A DNA stretch of 20,724 nucleotides. Origin: Cladosporium sp. IMV 00045. Its lineage: Eukaryota > Ascomycota > Dothideomycetes > Cladosporiales > Cladosporiaceae. Shown here in pieces: positions 8,561 to 17,761 of this stretch (its first letter is position 1; each line of letters starts with the position of its first letter). The translations under genes and the position numbers were made by a program. The notes below the pieces were generated by a model that was given only the letters and a program-made list of their open reading frames with translations, made no database searches and was not told the origin of the DNA. The stretch covers positions 1 through 20,724 of the forward strand of contig MSJI02000276.1 in assembly GCA_001931905.2 (NCBI GenBank), written 5' to 3'.

Positions 8561-10144
8561 CTAGCTCTTCGCCGGGCCCCTTGCGAACGCAAAGTGTCCT
8601 TGATGCGGCTTTGAAGTTTCCTCAATGGATGCGATAGCCTGTTGTCGCTGAAGGTCTTCCTTCTCATACTGGCCGCCACGCTCTTGACAGACAACGGCAA
8701 CCTCAACATCCTTCTGAATGTTGTTACCTTGGCCGTGACCCTGGTGTCCGTTCATGGCCGAGCTTGCCTCGCTTTTTGTATCATGCACTTCCACAACCCC
8801 GACCATGCGCTCTTCGCTTTCGCTGAAGGTCACATTGGTGAGCGGGTTGGAGCCGACTCGCATGTTCTTGGCGTTATGTCCTCCATGGCCAATGGTCACC
8901 AGCTCGCTGGGTGTCTCATTGTCATCCAGTCTCTTCTTCGAACGCATCGTACTTACCCAGGAGCTGATGTGTCTTCCTACCAGGGCGCTGAAGAGAGGAT
9001 AGATCATGGGAAGATTCGTTGTGACGAGTGCAACGAATGTTTCGCGGACAGCCCAGGAGCCAGCCAGCTGTGCGCCGTTCACAGGATCCTGTGTTCAGAT
9101 CTGTCAGTTTTGAACGAGGTAGGAGATGCGTTTTGATTGAGGACTGACCGTGACGATGAGGACGCATCTTAGCGTGGCACAAGCGATGACGAAGATGCCG
9201 CCTCCGAAGAGGACCATCAATCCAAACTTCTTCATCGGTCTCAAGCTCGCCTTCCAGAGCATTGGCAGTGGGATTGACAGCAGGTACATATCAGTGGTGA
9301 CATTGAAGCCGAAGTAAACCCAAACGATCTGGGCAGAGACCGCAGGTTGACAGACATCTACAAGGCAAGGTGTCAGTCATTGAGAAGAAGGATTGAACCG
9401 AGTTGGTAACATACCGCCGGGGTTCGGGCTGATTTGCCAATACCGGTGGAAAGGTCGGCAGCCGAGGTACAGATTGAAGATGACGACCAGGTATGAGATT
9501 ATTACAAGAACGTAGCCAACGTAGATACGGATTTCGTAGTCGCGACCAAGGCCGGCCTGGATAGGATGGTCAGAGGTTGAGAATGCTAGAGTTCAACAGA
9601 CTGCGTACCGTCAACCGCGTGTAGAAGACCAAGAGAGAGCCTTTTAATGCCCAGAGCAAAGTGCCGTATGTTGTCCACCCAGCGAGCTGGATCTTGGAAC
9701 CGAGAATCCTGCAGGATGTAATCAGTCATGCACGCTTTGATGGACGCCACACTAAGCACCTACCTGAGTGCAAATTCCGGGTTGTCGGGGCTCAAAGCGG
9801 CTCGCTCCTCAGGCGTCATGCCATTGTTTGCAAGACCGTGTGCTGCATTCCCGACGGAATACGCGAGGGCAGTCTCTACTGAGTAGCATACCTGTTCGGT
9901 CTTGTCAGCGCTGCTCAGAGTCACAGATGTATCAGAGATTCCTTACCGCTGCAAACCAGATCAAGTAGTCGTCCACTTGGAGCCTTTTCACGCCGACCGC
10001 TCTGACCCTCGCATACGTTCGGAGGATAGTGACGAGGAGGCCAACGCCAAGCAGAGTGAACGCCTCAATGTTGAACTGTTCTGCGGCGGCTGCGGCTGCG
10101 GCTTGTGCTGCTTGTTCCTCGGGCGTGAGTGCAGGAGCCGACAT
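8561..10144 (-). CDS. Fungal rhodopsin-domain seven-helix integral membrane protein
   Basis: Six minus-strand exons, 10144-9947, 9891-9764, 9708-9609, 9556-9415, 9357-9149 and 9088-8561, join in frame to 434 residues; all five introns are GT-AG and 52-60 nt. The product matches the fungal 'rhodopsin domain' (SAT4-like) integral membrane family: an extracellular Ala-rich N-terminus, helix 1 AFTLLGVGLLVTILRTY, the hallmark VDDYLIW, helix 3 TTYGTLLWALKGSLLVFY, the NLYLGCRPF block, helix 5 NVTTDMYLLSIPLPMLW, helix 6 FGGGIFVIACATLR, and helix 7 LVTTNLPMIYPLF. About 125 residues of hydrophilic cytosolic tail follow. The retinal lysine of true opsins is not evident, and the family is not known to bind retinal. 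Ligand and role unknown. It sits upstream of, and in the same direction as, the PTS1 hydrolase, and is divergent from the monooxygenase. Confidence 0.9.
10081..10113 (-). repeat. GCN trinucleotide run encoding poly-alanine
   Basis: A run of GC-rich triplets within exon 1 of the rhodopsin-domain gene encodes AAQAAAAAAAEQ. It is a likely site of length variation between strains. Confidence 0.7.
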
Positions 10145-10196
10145 GGTGAACGGATGGCGTTGTGCTTTGGGCGCTCGTTCATGGATGCAAGGCGTT

Positions 10197-10204
10197 CTAT
10201 ATAA
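10197..10204 (-). promoter_or_regulatory. TATA box of the rhodopsin-domain gene
   Basis: The minus strand reads GTTATATAGAA, a good TATA match about 54 bases upstream of the ATG at 10144. That spacing would leave a short 5' leader. Confidence 0.5.
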
Positions 10205-10801
10205 CCCCGAAATGTGACTCCGTGTTGATGAGGAGAATTGCCACCTTCCATGGCTCTGGAAAGCCGGTCAGGCTACCAATTTCCCCTAACTCTGGACTAC
10301 GGTATATAACCATGTTTCACGGTGGTATAACTGTCTTCCGTTAACATTTGATAGACCTTTCGAACGGAGGATCTGGGTTGGAAGGGCAGTTGCACGGCAC
10401 GCCTAGTCGCCTGTCGACAAGCGGGCCCAAGAGCATAGCTTTCGGACCGTGTGATGCCACGGAGATGGCGTGCAGTAGTCGGACCCCCATCTCACTGGAT
10501 CAAGTTCAACGGTGGACGATCAATAACAGAAGATCCACTGTCCAAACGGGCATCCTCGCCCGGGAGGCGGGCAAGGACGAACCGTTGGTAATCACCAGAC
10601 CCTTATCTCAGCGGTCTGTCTGTATCAAGTTTGGCCACATCCTTCAGAATGCGAGACACTTTGGGATGTTCAAGCAAGAGCAAGGCAGAAGTTGTTTGCT
10701 TGTCTCAAGACTGTTTAGTATCCGCCGGGTAGGTAGGGATTGGGATGGGGACGAGCATTTTCGTTTGTGTCCACTGACTCCACTCCCGCTTCATCACACA
10801 A

Positions 10802-10808
10802 CCAATCA
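10802..10808 (+). promoter_or_regulatory. CCAAT box (CCAATCA)
   Basis: CCAATCAG is the preferred form of the fungal CCAAT-binding (HAP) complex site. It lies about 290 bases upstream of the monooxygenase ATG. A single motif match without experimental support. Confidence 0.35.
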
Positions 10809-11096
10809 GCCTGCTTGGGGAGTCCGGCGTGAGCTTCCGCATCCTGCGTCGCGTGGTTCTATCAGACCCCATATTAATATCGGAGAGAAGAGTTGGGGCA
10901 CTATACCATGTACCCTCAAGGGGAGTTCGCGCCACCAGTCCATGGCGCTCCAGACACGCCAGCTACACAGTGACCTGGGCTCATTGATAACAACAAATAA
11001 GTTAGTCCCTGGTGTCACCCCGACGCTGCAGAAACGCCAATCACCTATTCCTGCCTTGTGCCGCCACGTCTTCACGGCAGTATCAACGTCAGCATA

Positions 11097-13067
11097 ATGG
11101 AGAATTTGGAATGTGTTGTCGTCGGTGCTGGTATGGGCTAAAACAATCCCCACGAGAAAGCCGACAGGGAAGAAGACGATACGGTGACGCACACTAATCA
11201 CACGCTTGAACAGGATGGTATGGCCTTGCAGCTGCGAAACAATTCCACTGCACGCAGCCCGATAAGTCGCTGGCAATCTTTGAGACTGAGGCATCACTCG
11301 GAGGCACATGGGCGGACCACCGCCTGTATCCCGGACTCAAGAGCAACAACCTTCTTGGGACTTACGAATACCCCGACTTTCCTATGGATGAGAGATTCGG
11401 GGTCAAGCAGAACGAACACATTCCCGGAGCAGCTGTCAACAGATACCTGAAAGCTTACGCAGAGACGTTCGGCATCGCAGACAAAGTGCGCCTGCAGACC
11501 AAAGTTCTAGAAGCTGAGCACCAGGAAACGGGCGGCTGGATCTTGACCCTTGCCGACCAGGAGCAGAAAGTCTTCGCACGCAGGCTGATCTTAGCCACTG
11601 GCCGAACTTCGGATGCGTTCACCGTGCAGTTTGCTGGCCAGGAGACCTTCGGCGGAAGGGTCTTCCACGGCAAGCAATTCTTGCAGAATCGCGATACGCT
11701 GCAGCCTGAGAAATGCAAGGCTGTGGCCATTTTTGGCGCTTCCAAGTCGGCATGGGATGCTGTCTACGCCTATGCGACGGCTGGAGTCAAGGTGAACTGG
11801 ATCATTCGACGTATGCGTTTTTCACGCTCCAGATCGATGGTTTGTTTTGCTGACTTGCTTACAGCCTCCGGTCATGGATCTTGCTGGATGGCGCCGCCGT
11901 ATGTGACGCCGCTCAAGCAGTGGATTGAGATGCTTGCGAGTACGAATCCAATCTTCCCCCAAGACTGACCCTGCCCTGGACTGACCATTATTCCCAGACA
12001 CTCGCCTCTTGACATGGTTCAGTCCTTGCGTTTGGGGCGATGCGGACGGCTATACCTCCATTCGCCGCCTTCTCCACAACACTATGATTGGACGAGGAAT
12101 TGTCAACGCCTTCTGGGGGATCCTGGGCAACGACGTGATGACCTTGATGAAGTTCGACTCGCATCCCGACACTGCCAAGCTCAAGCCGAGGATGCCGCCC
12201 ATGTTTACCGGCGACAGTTTCAGTATCCTCAACTACGATACTGACTTCATGGATCTGATCAAGAGTGACAAGGTTGCCATCCACGTTGCCGACTTCGATC
12301 GCCTCAGCCCCGGCAAAGTGCATCTCTCGGATGGCACAGACTTTGAAGCAGATGCAATGCTTGCGAGCACAGGGTGGAAGCACGTACCTCCCATGAAGTT
12401 CTTTCCCGAAGGGATCGACAAAGAGCTCGGTCTACCACACGAGCCTCAAAAGTCGAAAGATGCCCCCGAAGAGGACCTTGCCAACCAACAAAACCTGCTG
12501 GACATGGCTGACAAGGAGATTCTGGAGCGATTCCCGAGGTTGAAGGATCAGCCCGTCTGGAACAAAGACTACGTCCCCGTTAGCGATGCCAAGGGGATCC
12601 AGAGCAAAGATGCGCCAATCCAGTCGCTCACTCCGTACATGCTGCATCGCTTCATCGTCCCGCCGTCCGAGAGGTTCTTGCGCACACGAGACATTGCCAT
12701 CGTTGGAATGTGCGGGAACTTCAGCAACACCATCTCGGCGCACATACAAGGACTGTGGATCAGCGCCTACTTCATGGGCCGCCTGGCGAATGACCCCGGC
12801 GCTGCTGTGGGTGATCCTGCCACCATGCAGAAATTGCGATACCAGACCGTCCTTCACAACCGATGGGGCAAGTGGCGTTATCCCACCGACTGGGGCAACA
12901 AAGCACCGAGCTTCATTTTCGATGCGGTCCCGTATCTTGACCTTTTGCAGAACGACCTGGGCGTCAAGCCACATCGCAAAGGCGGTCCTTTGGCCGAGGT
13001 CTATTCACCCTACATGGCGAAGGATTACCGCAACATCAACGAGGAATGGGCGAAGGCGTGCCAGTGA
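11097..13067 (+). CDS. FMO-type flavin-dependent monooxygenase
   Basis: Four exons, 11097-11130, 11214-11810, 11865-11939 and 11998-13067, encode 591 residues; introns are 83, 54 and 58 nt with clear branch sites (CACTAATC, TGCTGACTT, GGACTGACC). The FAD-binding GxGxxG is VVVGAGWYG (Gly10, 12, 15), its codon for Gly12 split by intron 1. Next are GGTWADHRLYPGL (residues 41-53), the FMO fingerprint FxGxxxHxxxF at Phe157-Phe167 (FGGRVFHGKQF), ATGRTS at 139, and a second nucleotide-binding loop IFGASKSAWDA (NADPH). The final F in the fingerprint, not W-P/D, points to an FMO rather than a Baeyer-Villiger enzyme. The length is near the upper end for FMOs because of a long C-terminal domain typical of the fungal FMO-like subfamily (ILGNDVMTL, STGWKHVPP). 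The protein should use NADPH and O2 to oxidise a soft nucleophile or small metabolite; substrate unknown. Confidence 0.92.
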
Positions 13068-13667
13068 TGAGGGAGGATATCTGATTCTCAGGTCTAAATT
13101 ATCATGATCCTACAACGAAACGTTCGGAATTCAGTATGAGTATGTATGAAACGTCTAATTGCTCGTCCTGCTCAACAATCCCGCTGCCAATATCCATTTA
13201 TCCGCACCGATCTTAAGCAACGAGCTGAGCCATTCGTACTGACAGATGTCCCAAACAAATTGCCTGGTTGGATCTTCTGAGGCAATGCACAGCATGACCA
13301 GAACATACCTCGGCACCCAACATGCATTCATGCCTTCGTTCGTTAAGACTGTGCAGCTTCCCGATCTGGGAGTGTTCGAGCGAACAAGACACCGACGCCA
13401 GGTCGCAAGCACAACACAGCAGAACTCTTGAGATCTAGAGCCTACAAACAGTTTTATTAATGAACGCGACGGTCAGTCCCATTACCGAGGCCCCTTCGCG
13501 CTGGAAGCCGTCGGCTCGTTGGCGGCAGCCGAGGTACAAAAGCCCCCAAGGAGAGGGGATACGCAAAGGCGCTCTTAACCATTACTTCCCACGAGACTGC
13601 CACGCGGTTATGGACTAGCTGAACCGCTCAAGGTGGGCTCGCTTCCGTGTCGTTTCCTGCGATGCGA

Positions 13668-13676
13668 CATAAAATG
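13668..13676 (+). promoter_or_regulatory. TATA-like box upstream of the MFS gene
   Basis: GACATAAAATG is a moderate TATA match, about 325 bases upstream of the transporter ATG. That distance would fit if the leader contains an intron beginning at GTAAGT (13894). Confidence 0.3.
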
Positions 13677-13787
13677 ATCGCTCTACCCCGCGTAACCCCA
13701 GATGCCAACCCCGGTTTCTGTCTTCAACCGAGCCACTACTCTCCCAAGCCTCTTAGCATTGCCACTCGGAGGCTCCTGGGCGAGTGC

Positions 13788-13992
13788 TGATAGGATCAAA
13801 CTGCTCGTGAGGCGACCTGCCGATATTGCTTCCAAGAACATGCCCAGAAAACCAGATCTGGTTGCGTCTTCGATAGATAGATATCATGACTATGTAAGTG
13901 ACATGCTCCGCTCTTTTTACGACGATCGATACAGGCTTATAACCTGTTCATCAGCTTTTGCAATTTTCATTCTGCACTTCTGGAATTGATAG
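13788..13992 (+). promoter_or_regulatory. Cluster of HGATAR (GATA-factor) sites
   Basis: TGATAG at 13788, CGATAG at 13871, AGATAG at 13875 and TGATAG at 13987 all match HGATAR, the binding site of AreA-type nitrogen regulators, within 205 bases and on one strand. The transporter downstream belongs to a group that carries nitrogenous or organic anions, so nitrogen-source control is a reasonable guess. Confidence 0.35.
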
Positions 13993-13995
13993 AAA

Positions 13996-15928
13996 ATGGC
14001 TACCGAGAAGGAAGATGTCAGCCACCTGGAGCAAGCGAAAGAAGACTCGCCGGCTACCTCGACAAGGAACACCGGCGAAGGCCTCGATGATGACCCAGTC
14101 TACACGTACAAACAGCAGCGCAAGATTATTCACCGTGTCGACATTCGCCTCATCACCGTCGCTGGAATCATCTACATGAACAGTCTGATGGACCGATCGA
14201 ATCTCCCGAACGCGGGCATCGCGGGCATGCGTACCGACTTGGAGATGGTGAATTCTAGATATGTTGGTTGCATCTACGTCAGAACATTGAAGCAGACCGT
14301 AGTGCTAATGAGCTCGCTACAGTCGATTGTCGCTCTCGTTTTCTTCATTACCTATACTTTCCTCCAACCTCCCGCGACGCTCCTCACCCGAAAATTTGGA
14401 CCGAGACTCTTCCTGTCATCGATTTGCTTCGCCTGGGGTGTAGTAATGGTGGGTAGAAGCCACGAAACAGGATAAGTAACCATTTCTGATCGGATCACAC
14501 AGGTCGGCTTTTCATTTGTCACCGAATGGTGGGAATTGGTACCCTTGCGACTGGTCCTGGGTGTCTTTGAAGCTGGATACTTTCCCGGAGTCGTGTACCT
14601 CATCTCCACCTGGTATACGAGATACGATATGGGTAAGTGATGTCTATCACTCGAATCACTCTAGTCCACGATGATTGACATGAGCCTTTTGCGAAACAGG
14701 GAAAAGATACGCTTGCTTTGTAGGCCTAGCCCGCTCCACAGAGTCATCTTCCGCTTTGCTGATAAGAGACTTTTAGTACGCTCTCGGCCTCGTTGCCTCT
14801 GGCTGTTCTGGTATCCTTGCATATGGCCTACAGCAACTGGTGGGTGCAACCGAAGCCATTCGCGATAAAGATCACCCTACTAATAACATAACACAGGCTG
14901 GTGAAGGTGGACTCGAAGGATGGAGATGGATTTTCCTCGTATTCGGACTTCTGACCGTAGCTGCTGCATTTCTTGGATTTGCTTTCCTGGTTGACTTCCC
15001 CGACCGAGCAATCAACAAGAAATACTACGGCTTCATCAACAGCGATGAGATTGCATTCATCATCCGCCGTATCAATAAGGATCGAGACGACGCAGGAGCC
15101 GAGCCTTGGGACTTCATGAAGTGGCTGGCTGCCGGCAAAGATTGGAAGATCTGGACATTCGCTCTGCTCTTCTTGTAAGATAACCAGTCTACTGCTTGCG
15201 GAGTATTCGCTTACCTGACGTTGAACAGTTCTCTGACCACGCAAGCTTACTCCCTGGCTTACTTTCTTCCGATCATCCTCAATGAGACGTTGGGATACGA
15301 CATTGGGATGTCTCAGTTGCTGAGTGCTCCCCCATACGGCTTCGCTGGCATCGTCATGTACGCCTGTGCATGGGTCGGTGATCGATACAAGTTTCGTGGT
15401 CCGGTCATCGTCTTCCTTGCTTGTCTAGGCATCATTGGGACCCCAATCCTGGTACGACTTATCTAAACAGATTCACACTGACATGTGCTGACTAGTTACA
15501 GCGCTGGGCAACCAACCCTGGCGTCCGTTACTTCGGCATCTTTCTCATTTGCTGCACGGCCAACGGCGGAATACCCGCAGTAATGGCCTACCAAGCAAAC
15601 AACATTCGCGGCCAGTGGAAACGAGCCTTCGCCTCTGCCACACTCGTCGGCTTTGGTGGCATTGGCGGTATTGCAGGCTCCACCATCTTCCGAGCTGAGG
15701 ACTCTCCTGTAAGTTGAGAAGTGCAATCATGATGTCCAAGACAGATGCGCTTACTAACACCTTCAACCTCAGGACTATGATCTGGGCATCATCTTCTGTC
15801 TTTGTGTAAACGTTCTGATGATCGTAATCGTTGCCGTCAATGCAGTCATCTTCAGGCGGCAGAACAAACGAGCAGACCGCGGAGAAATCGTCCTCGAAGG
15901 GGATCCAAATTTCCGCTACACACTTTGA
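13996..15928 (+). CDS. MFS transporter, anion:cation symporter (allantoate permease-like)
   Basis: Nine exons (13996-14262, 14323-14448, 14503-14632, 14700-14719, 14777-14839, 14897-15174, 15229-15451, 15502-15708, 15773-15928) join in frame to 489 residues. Introns are 50-67 nt with branch sites such as CTACTAATAAC and TTACTAACAC. The protein has the ACS-family pattern: cytosolic start, DIRLITVAGIIYMNSLMDRSNLPNA in helix 1, a hydrophobic helix ending in LLTRKFGPR (the MFS loop), LRLVLGVFEAGYFPGVVYL, YTRYDMGKRYA, and GLEGWRWIFLVFGLLTV before the central cytosolic loop. The second half has AYFLPIIL, a GDRYKFRGP loop and TANGGIPAVMAYQANNIRGQWKR, giving about 12 helices at the plasma membrane. 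Relatives carry allantoate, nicotinate, pantothenate or tartrate; the substrate cannot be read from sequence. The 20-nt exon 4 is unusual. Confidence 0.92.
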
Positions 15929-16281
15929 TCGTTCACGATATCAGAAATTCAAGAGACATCAGATTCGCGGCCTCGCCAAGTGTACATTAAAGCTTGTGAT
16001 TCTCAGCGATACGCGATATGCCGTCACGTGAGAACAGCCCATGTCTACATGGTCAACCGAATTGGTAGCGAGCGCTCACCAGGAGTGAGGCTGACGTGCA
16101 TATTGCTAGTGTATGAGACTTATTCCCTCCAGAGCTCGTCGATATGTATGGCTAGCAGTTTTGCTGCCTAAAATTAGCGAGCTGACGCATGGCTCTCAGC
16201 CACACGAACCAGCCGCAATTGCTTTGCCATCTTCTCTGCGTCTGGGATGGTGGGGCGTGATTCGGATAAATCACATGTTAG

Positions 16282-16947
16282 CGCAGCTCCAAATCTTGCT
16301 CTCAAAACGCTTCAATCTCTCCAACAGCCCTATGGCTAGTCCAAGAATCGTCGAAGAAGACGATCTTTTCACCTTTCGGCAATGCTACTATTCTCCCACC
16401 CGCTGAATGGTACCCGGAGCCACAGTTTCGAGGGACTTTCAGCATCCTTTCGACCTGCTTGATAACAATGTCGCTGTGCATCTGGACTTCGCTGCATCTC
16501 AATCTTCCAGAGCACGAAAAGGGAGATTCGTGAGGTAGTCGCAAGATGCGATGGATGGTGCTTGGACTTTTGGCCCCGGAGCTTGTCGTCTGGAATGCAG
16601 TTGAGCAAAGAAAGCAAGTTAAACGGCTCAACATCCTGATGAGAGAAAAGGGCTTCATGCCAGCAAAAAGCAGTGCTCTGGGTCGGCTCCATCAATGGAT
16701 TGCTTGGGCTCGGCAGCGGGCTAAAGTATTTCTCATGCTCTAGGCGGCGGATTGGCCGGAGCTCAGGGATCCAAAATCACCCAGAGAATACAACGGCCAC
16801 GTCAATGCTTGGACTGATGTTCATAGCTGGCTTGTGGTCATGGGTGGAATAGCGTTCGAGGACACAGCACCCGAAGACCAACAGTTCATGCCCGAAAGTC
16901 GCCAACGCATCCCTCTGACTCCAAAGGAATTGGCCTGGCAGAGTCAG
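16282..16947 (+). pseudogene. Broken gene for a fungal multi-pass membrane protein, 3' truncated
   Basis: One plus-strand frame carries a recognisable ascomycete membrane-protein family of unknown function. Its blocks are AEWYPEPQFRGTFSILSTCL then a hydrophobic run ending IWTSLHLNLPEH (16402-16515), RKMRWMVLGLLAPELVVWN then charged REKGF (16540-16660), and NAWTDVHSWLVVMGGIAFED then LTPKEL (16800-16930). No in-frame ATG precedes the first block. A TGA at 16531 and a TAG at 16741 interrupt the frame; the TAG could be hidden by an intron, the TGA is harder to explain that way. Family members continue for hundreds of residues after the LTPKEL-like block with more helices, but here the sequence passes into an unrelated oxidoreductase in another frame. 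The minus-strand open frames over the same stretch are shadows. Confidence 0.6.
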
Positions 16948-17489
16948 GCATCAAGTTTGATGGGGACGGGTACATCCTCGTCGATGATCACCTCCACACC
17001 AACATCAAGGGAGCCTTCGCAGTCGCCGAGTGCGCCGGTAGCCCATACTTCACACACGTCTCGATCGATGACGGCAGGGTAGTGCAAAGCTTCTTCCTGA
17101 ACGGCAAAATGGGAAAGTCTGCAGCCAAACGTTTGGTGCCTAGCACCTTGTTCACATCACCAGAGCTTACGCACGTTGGCGCACGGGAGAATGAATTGAA
17201 AGGCAAAGGTGTCGAATATCGCTTGGGCAAGGTTTCTGCGGGAAGTTTGCTGCGTAATCTGGCGATAAGGGAAATCGAAGGCTTCCTCAAAGTGATGGCT
17301 GTAACAGATACCGATGATATTCTTGGGTCCACCGCATTGAGCGCGTAATCAGGGGAGATGCTGCTGCCGATATAGCTGGCAATGTAACATGGGATCTCAT
17401 ACATAGACATCATGGACACCATGATCTGCCATCCTGATTACTCCCAGGGTCTACTAGCTCTTTTTGCAACGGTACCTACGAGGAAGTAG
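16921..17489 (+). pseudogene. C-terminal remnant of a mercuric-reductase-like flavoprotein disulfide oxidoreductase
   Basis: The frame starting at 16923 reads KGIGLAESGIKFDGDGYILV, then AVAECAGSPYFTHVS (the FAD-binding GD/GECAGSP motif), then LVPSTLFTSPELTHVGARE, the start of the class I pyridine nucleotide-disulfide oxidoreductase dimerisation domain, and IEGFLKVMA..ILGSTAL. After a TAA at 17346 the same frame goes on with SGEMLLPI, a TAG at 17373, LAM, a TAA at 17385, then HGISYIDIMDTMICHP and the expected C-terminal LLALFATVP before a terminal TAG at 17487. So about 190 C-terminal residues are present and the N-terminal FAD and NAD(P) domains (some 280-330 residues, including the redox CxxxxC) are missing. 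Three internal stops make it a pseudogene. Relatives are mercuric reductase-like proteins; the exact substrate cannot be told. Confidence 0.75.
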
Positions 17490-17761
17490 CTGATCGCTCG
17501 AGGACAGTCTGTTGGCTCATCCATACGGCCGCAGGTATTTGGAAGGAGCAGGGGTGATGTGTTGGCGAGATCAGGTGTTCAATGCTCGAAACATTTAAGG
17601 TTTCGTTGTAATGAGGGTAAATACTCGTCTAACCTATCCTTCGCAGACATCTCTTTCTTGCCAAGTCAATGAAGATCACCATGAAACCTTCTCGACCTGA
17701 TCTGATGACACACCCAGGGCAAAGGCAGACTCGCATCGTAATACCACCACCATGGTCGAGT
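17490..17761. other. Intergenic region, convergent side
   Basis: About 270 bases between the pseudogene and the 3' end of the DUF1772 gene. Nothing recognised. Confidence 0.4.

Larger units (their letters stand above)
10145..11096. other. Divergent promoter between 7TM protein and monooxygenase
   Basis: About 950 bases separating the starts of the two divergent genes. It contains a TATA box for the minus-strand gene, a second TATA-like site near 10300, a CCAAT box at 10802, and an ATATTAATAT palindrome near 10872. A plus-strand frame open for about 249 codons (10348-11097) begins with TTG, has no recognisable domain, and is probably chance. Confidence 0.5.
13068..13995. other. Intergenic region with MFS promoter
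   Basis: About 930 bases between two plus-strand genes. It holds a TATA-like site (13668-13676), a 95-codon upstream ORF (13702-13989), a consensus GTAAGT donor at 13894 that may start a 5'-UTR intron, and four HGATAR sites. A minus-strand open frame at 13155-13412 has no recognisable homology. Confidence 0.5.

Noticed and set aside
8561..10144. Reading the 7TM protein as a light-sensing opsin
   Set aside because: No retinal-binding lysine context is evident in helix 7; the pattern is that of the fungal rhodopsin-domain family, which is not known to bind retinal.
10348..11097. 249-codon plus-strand open frame between the two divergent genes
   Set aside because: It begins with TTG, its first ATG is 40 codons in, it has no recognisable domain, and it ends on the ATG of the monooxygenase, so I treat it as promoter sequence that happens to be open.
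13155..13412. 85-codon minus-strand open frame between FMO and MFS genes
   Set aside because: Codon use is acceptable, but there is no recognisable family and no splice partner; not enough to call a gene.
16302..16658. Minus-strand frame ending in ...KIVFFDDSWTSHRAVGEIEAF
   Set aside because: It looked protein-like at first, but the plus strand over the same bases carries the recognisable WYPEP...RGTFSIL and LLAPELVVWN membrane-protein blocks, so the minus frame is a shadow.
16741..16743. TAG in the membrane remnant as certain proof of a pseudogene
   Set aside because: An intron ending at this TAG (for example from a GT near 16670) is possible, so the TAG alone is not decisive; the call rests on the TGA at 16531, the missing start and the truncated 3' end.
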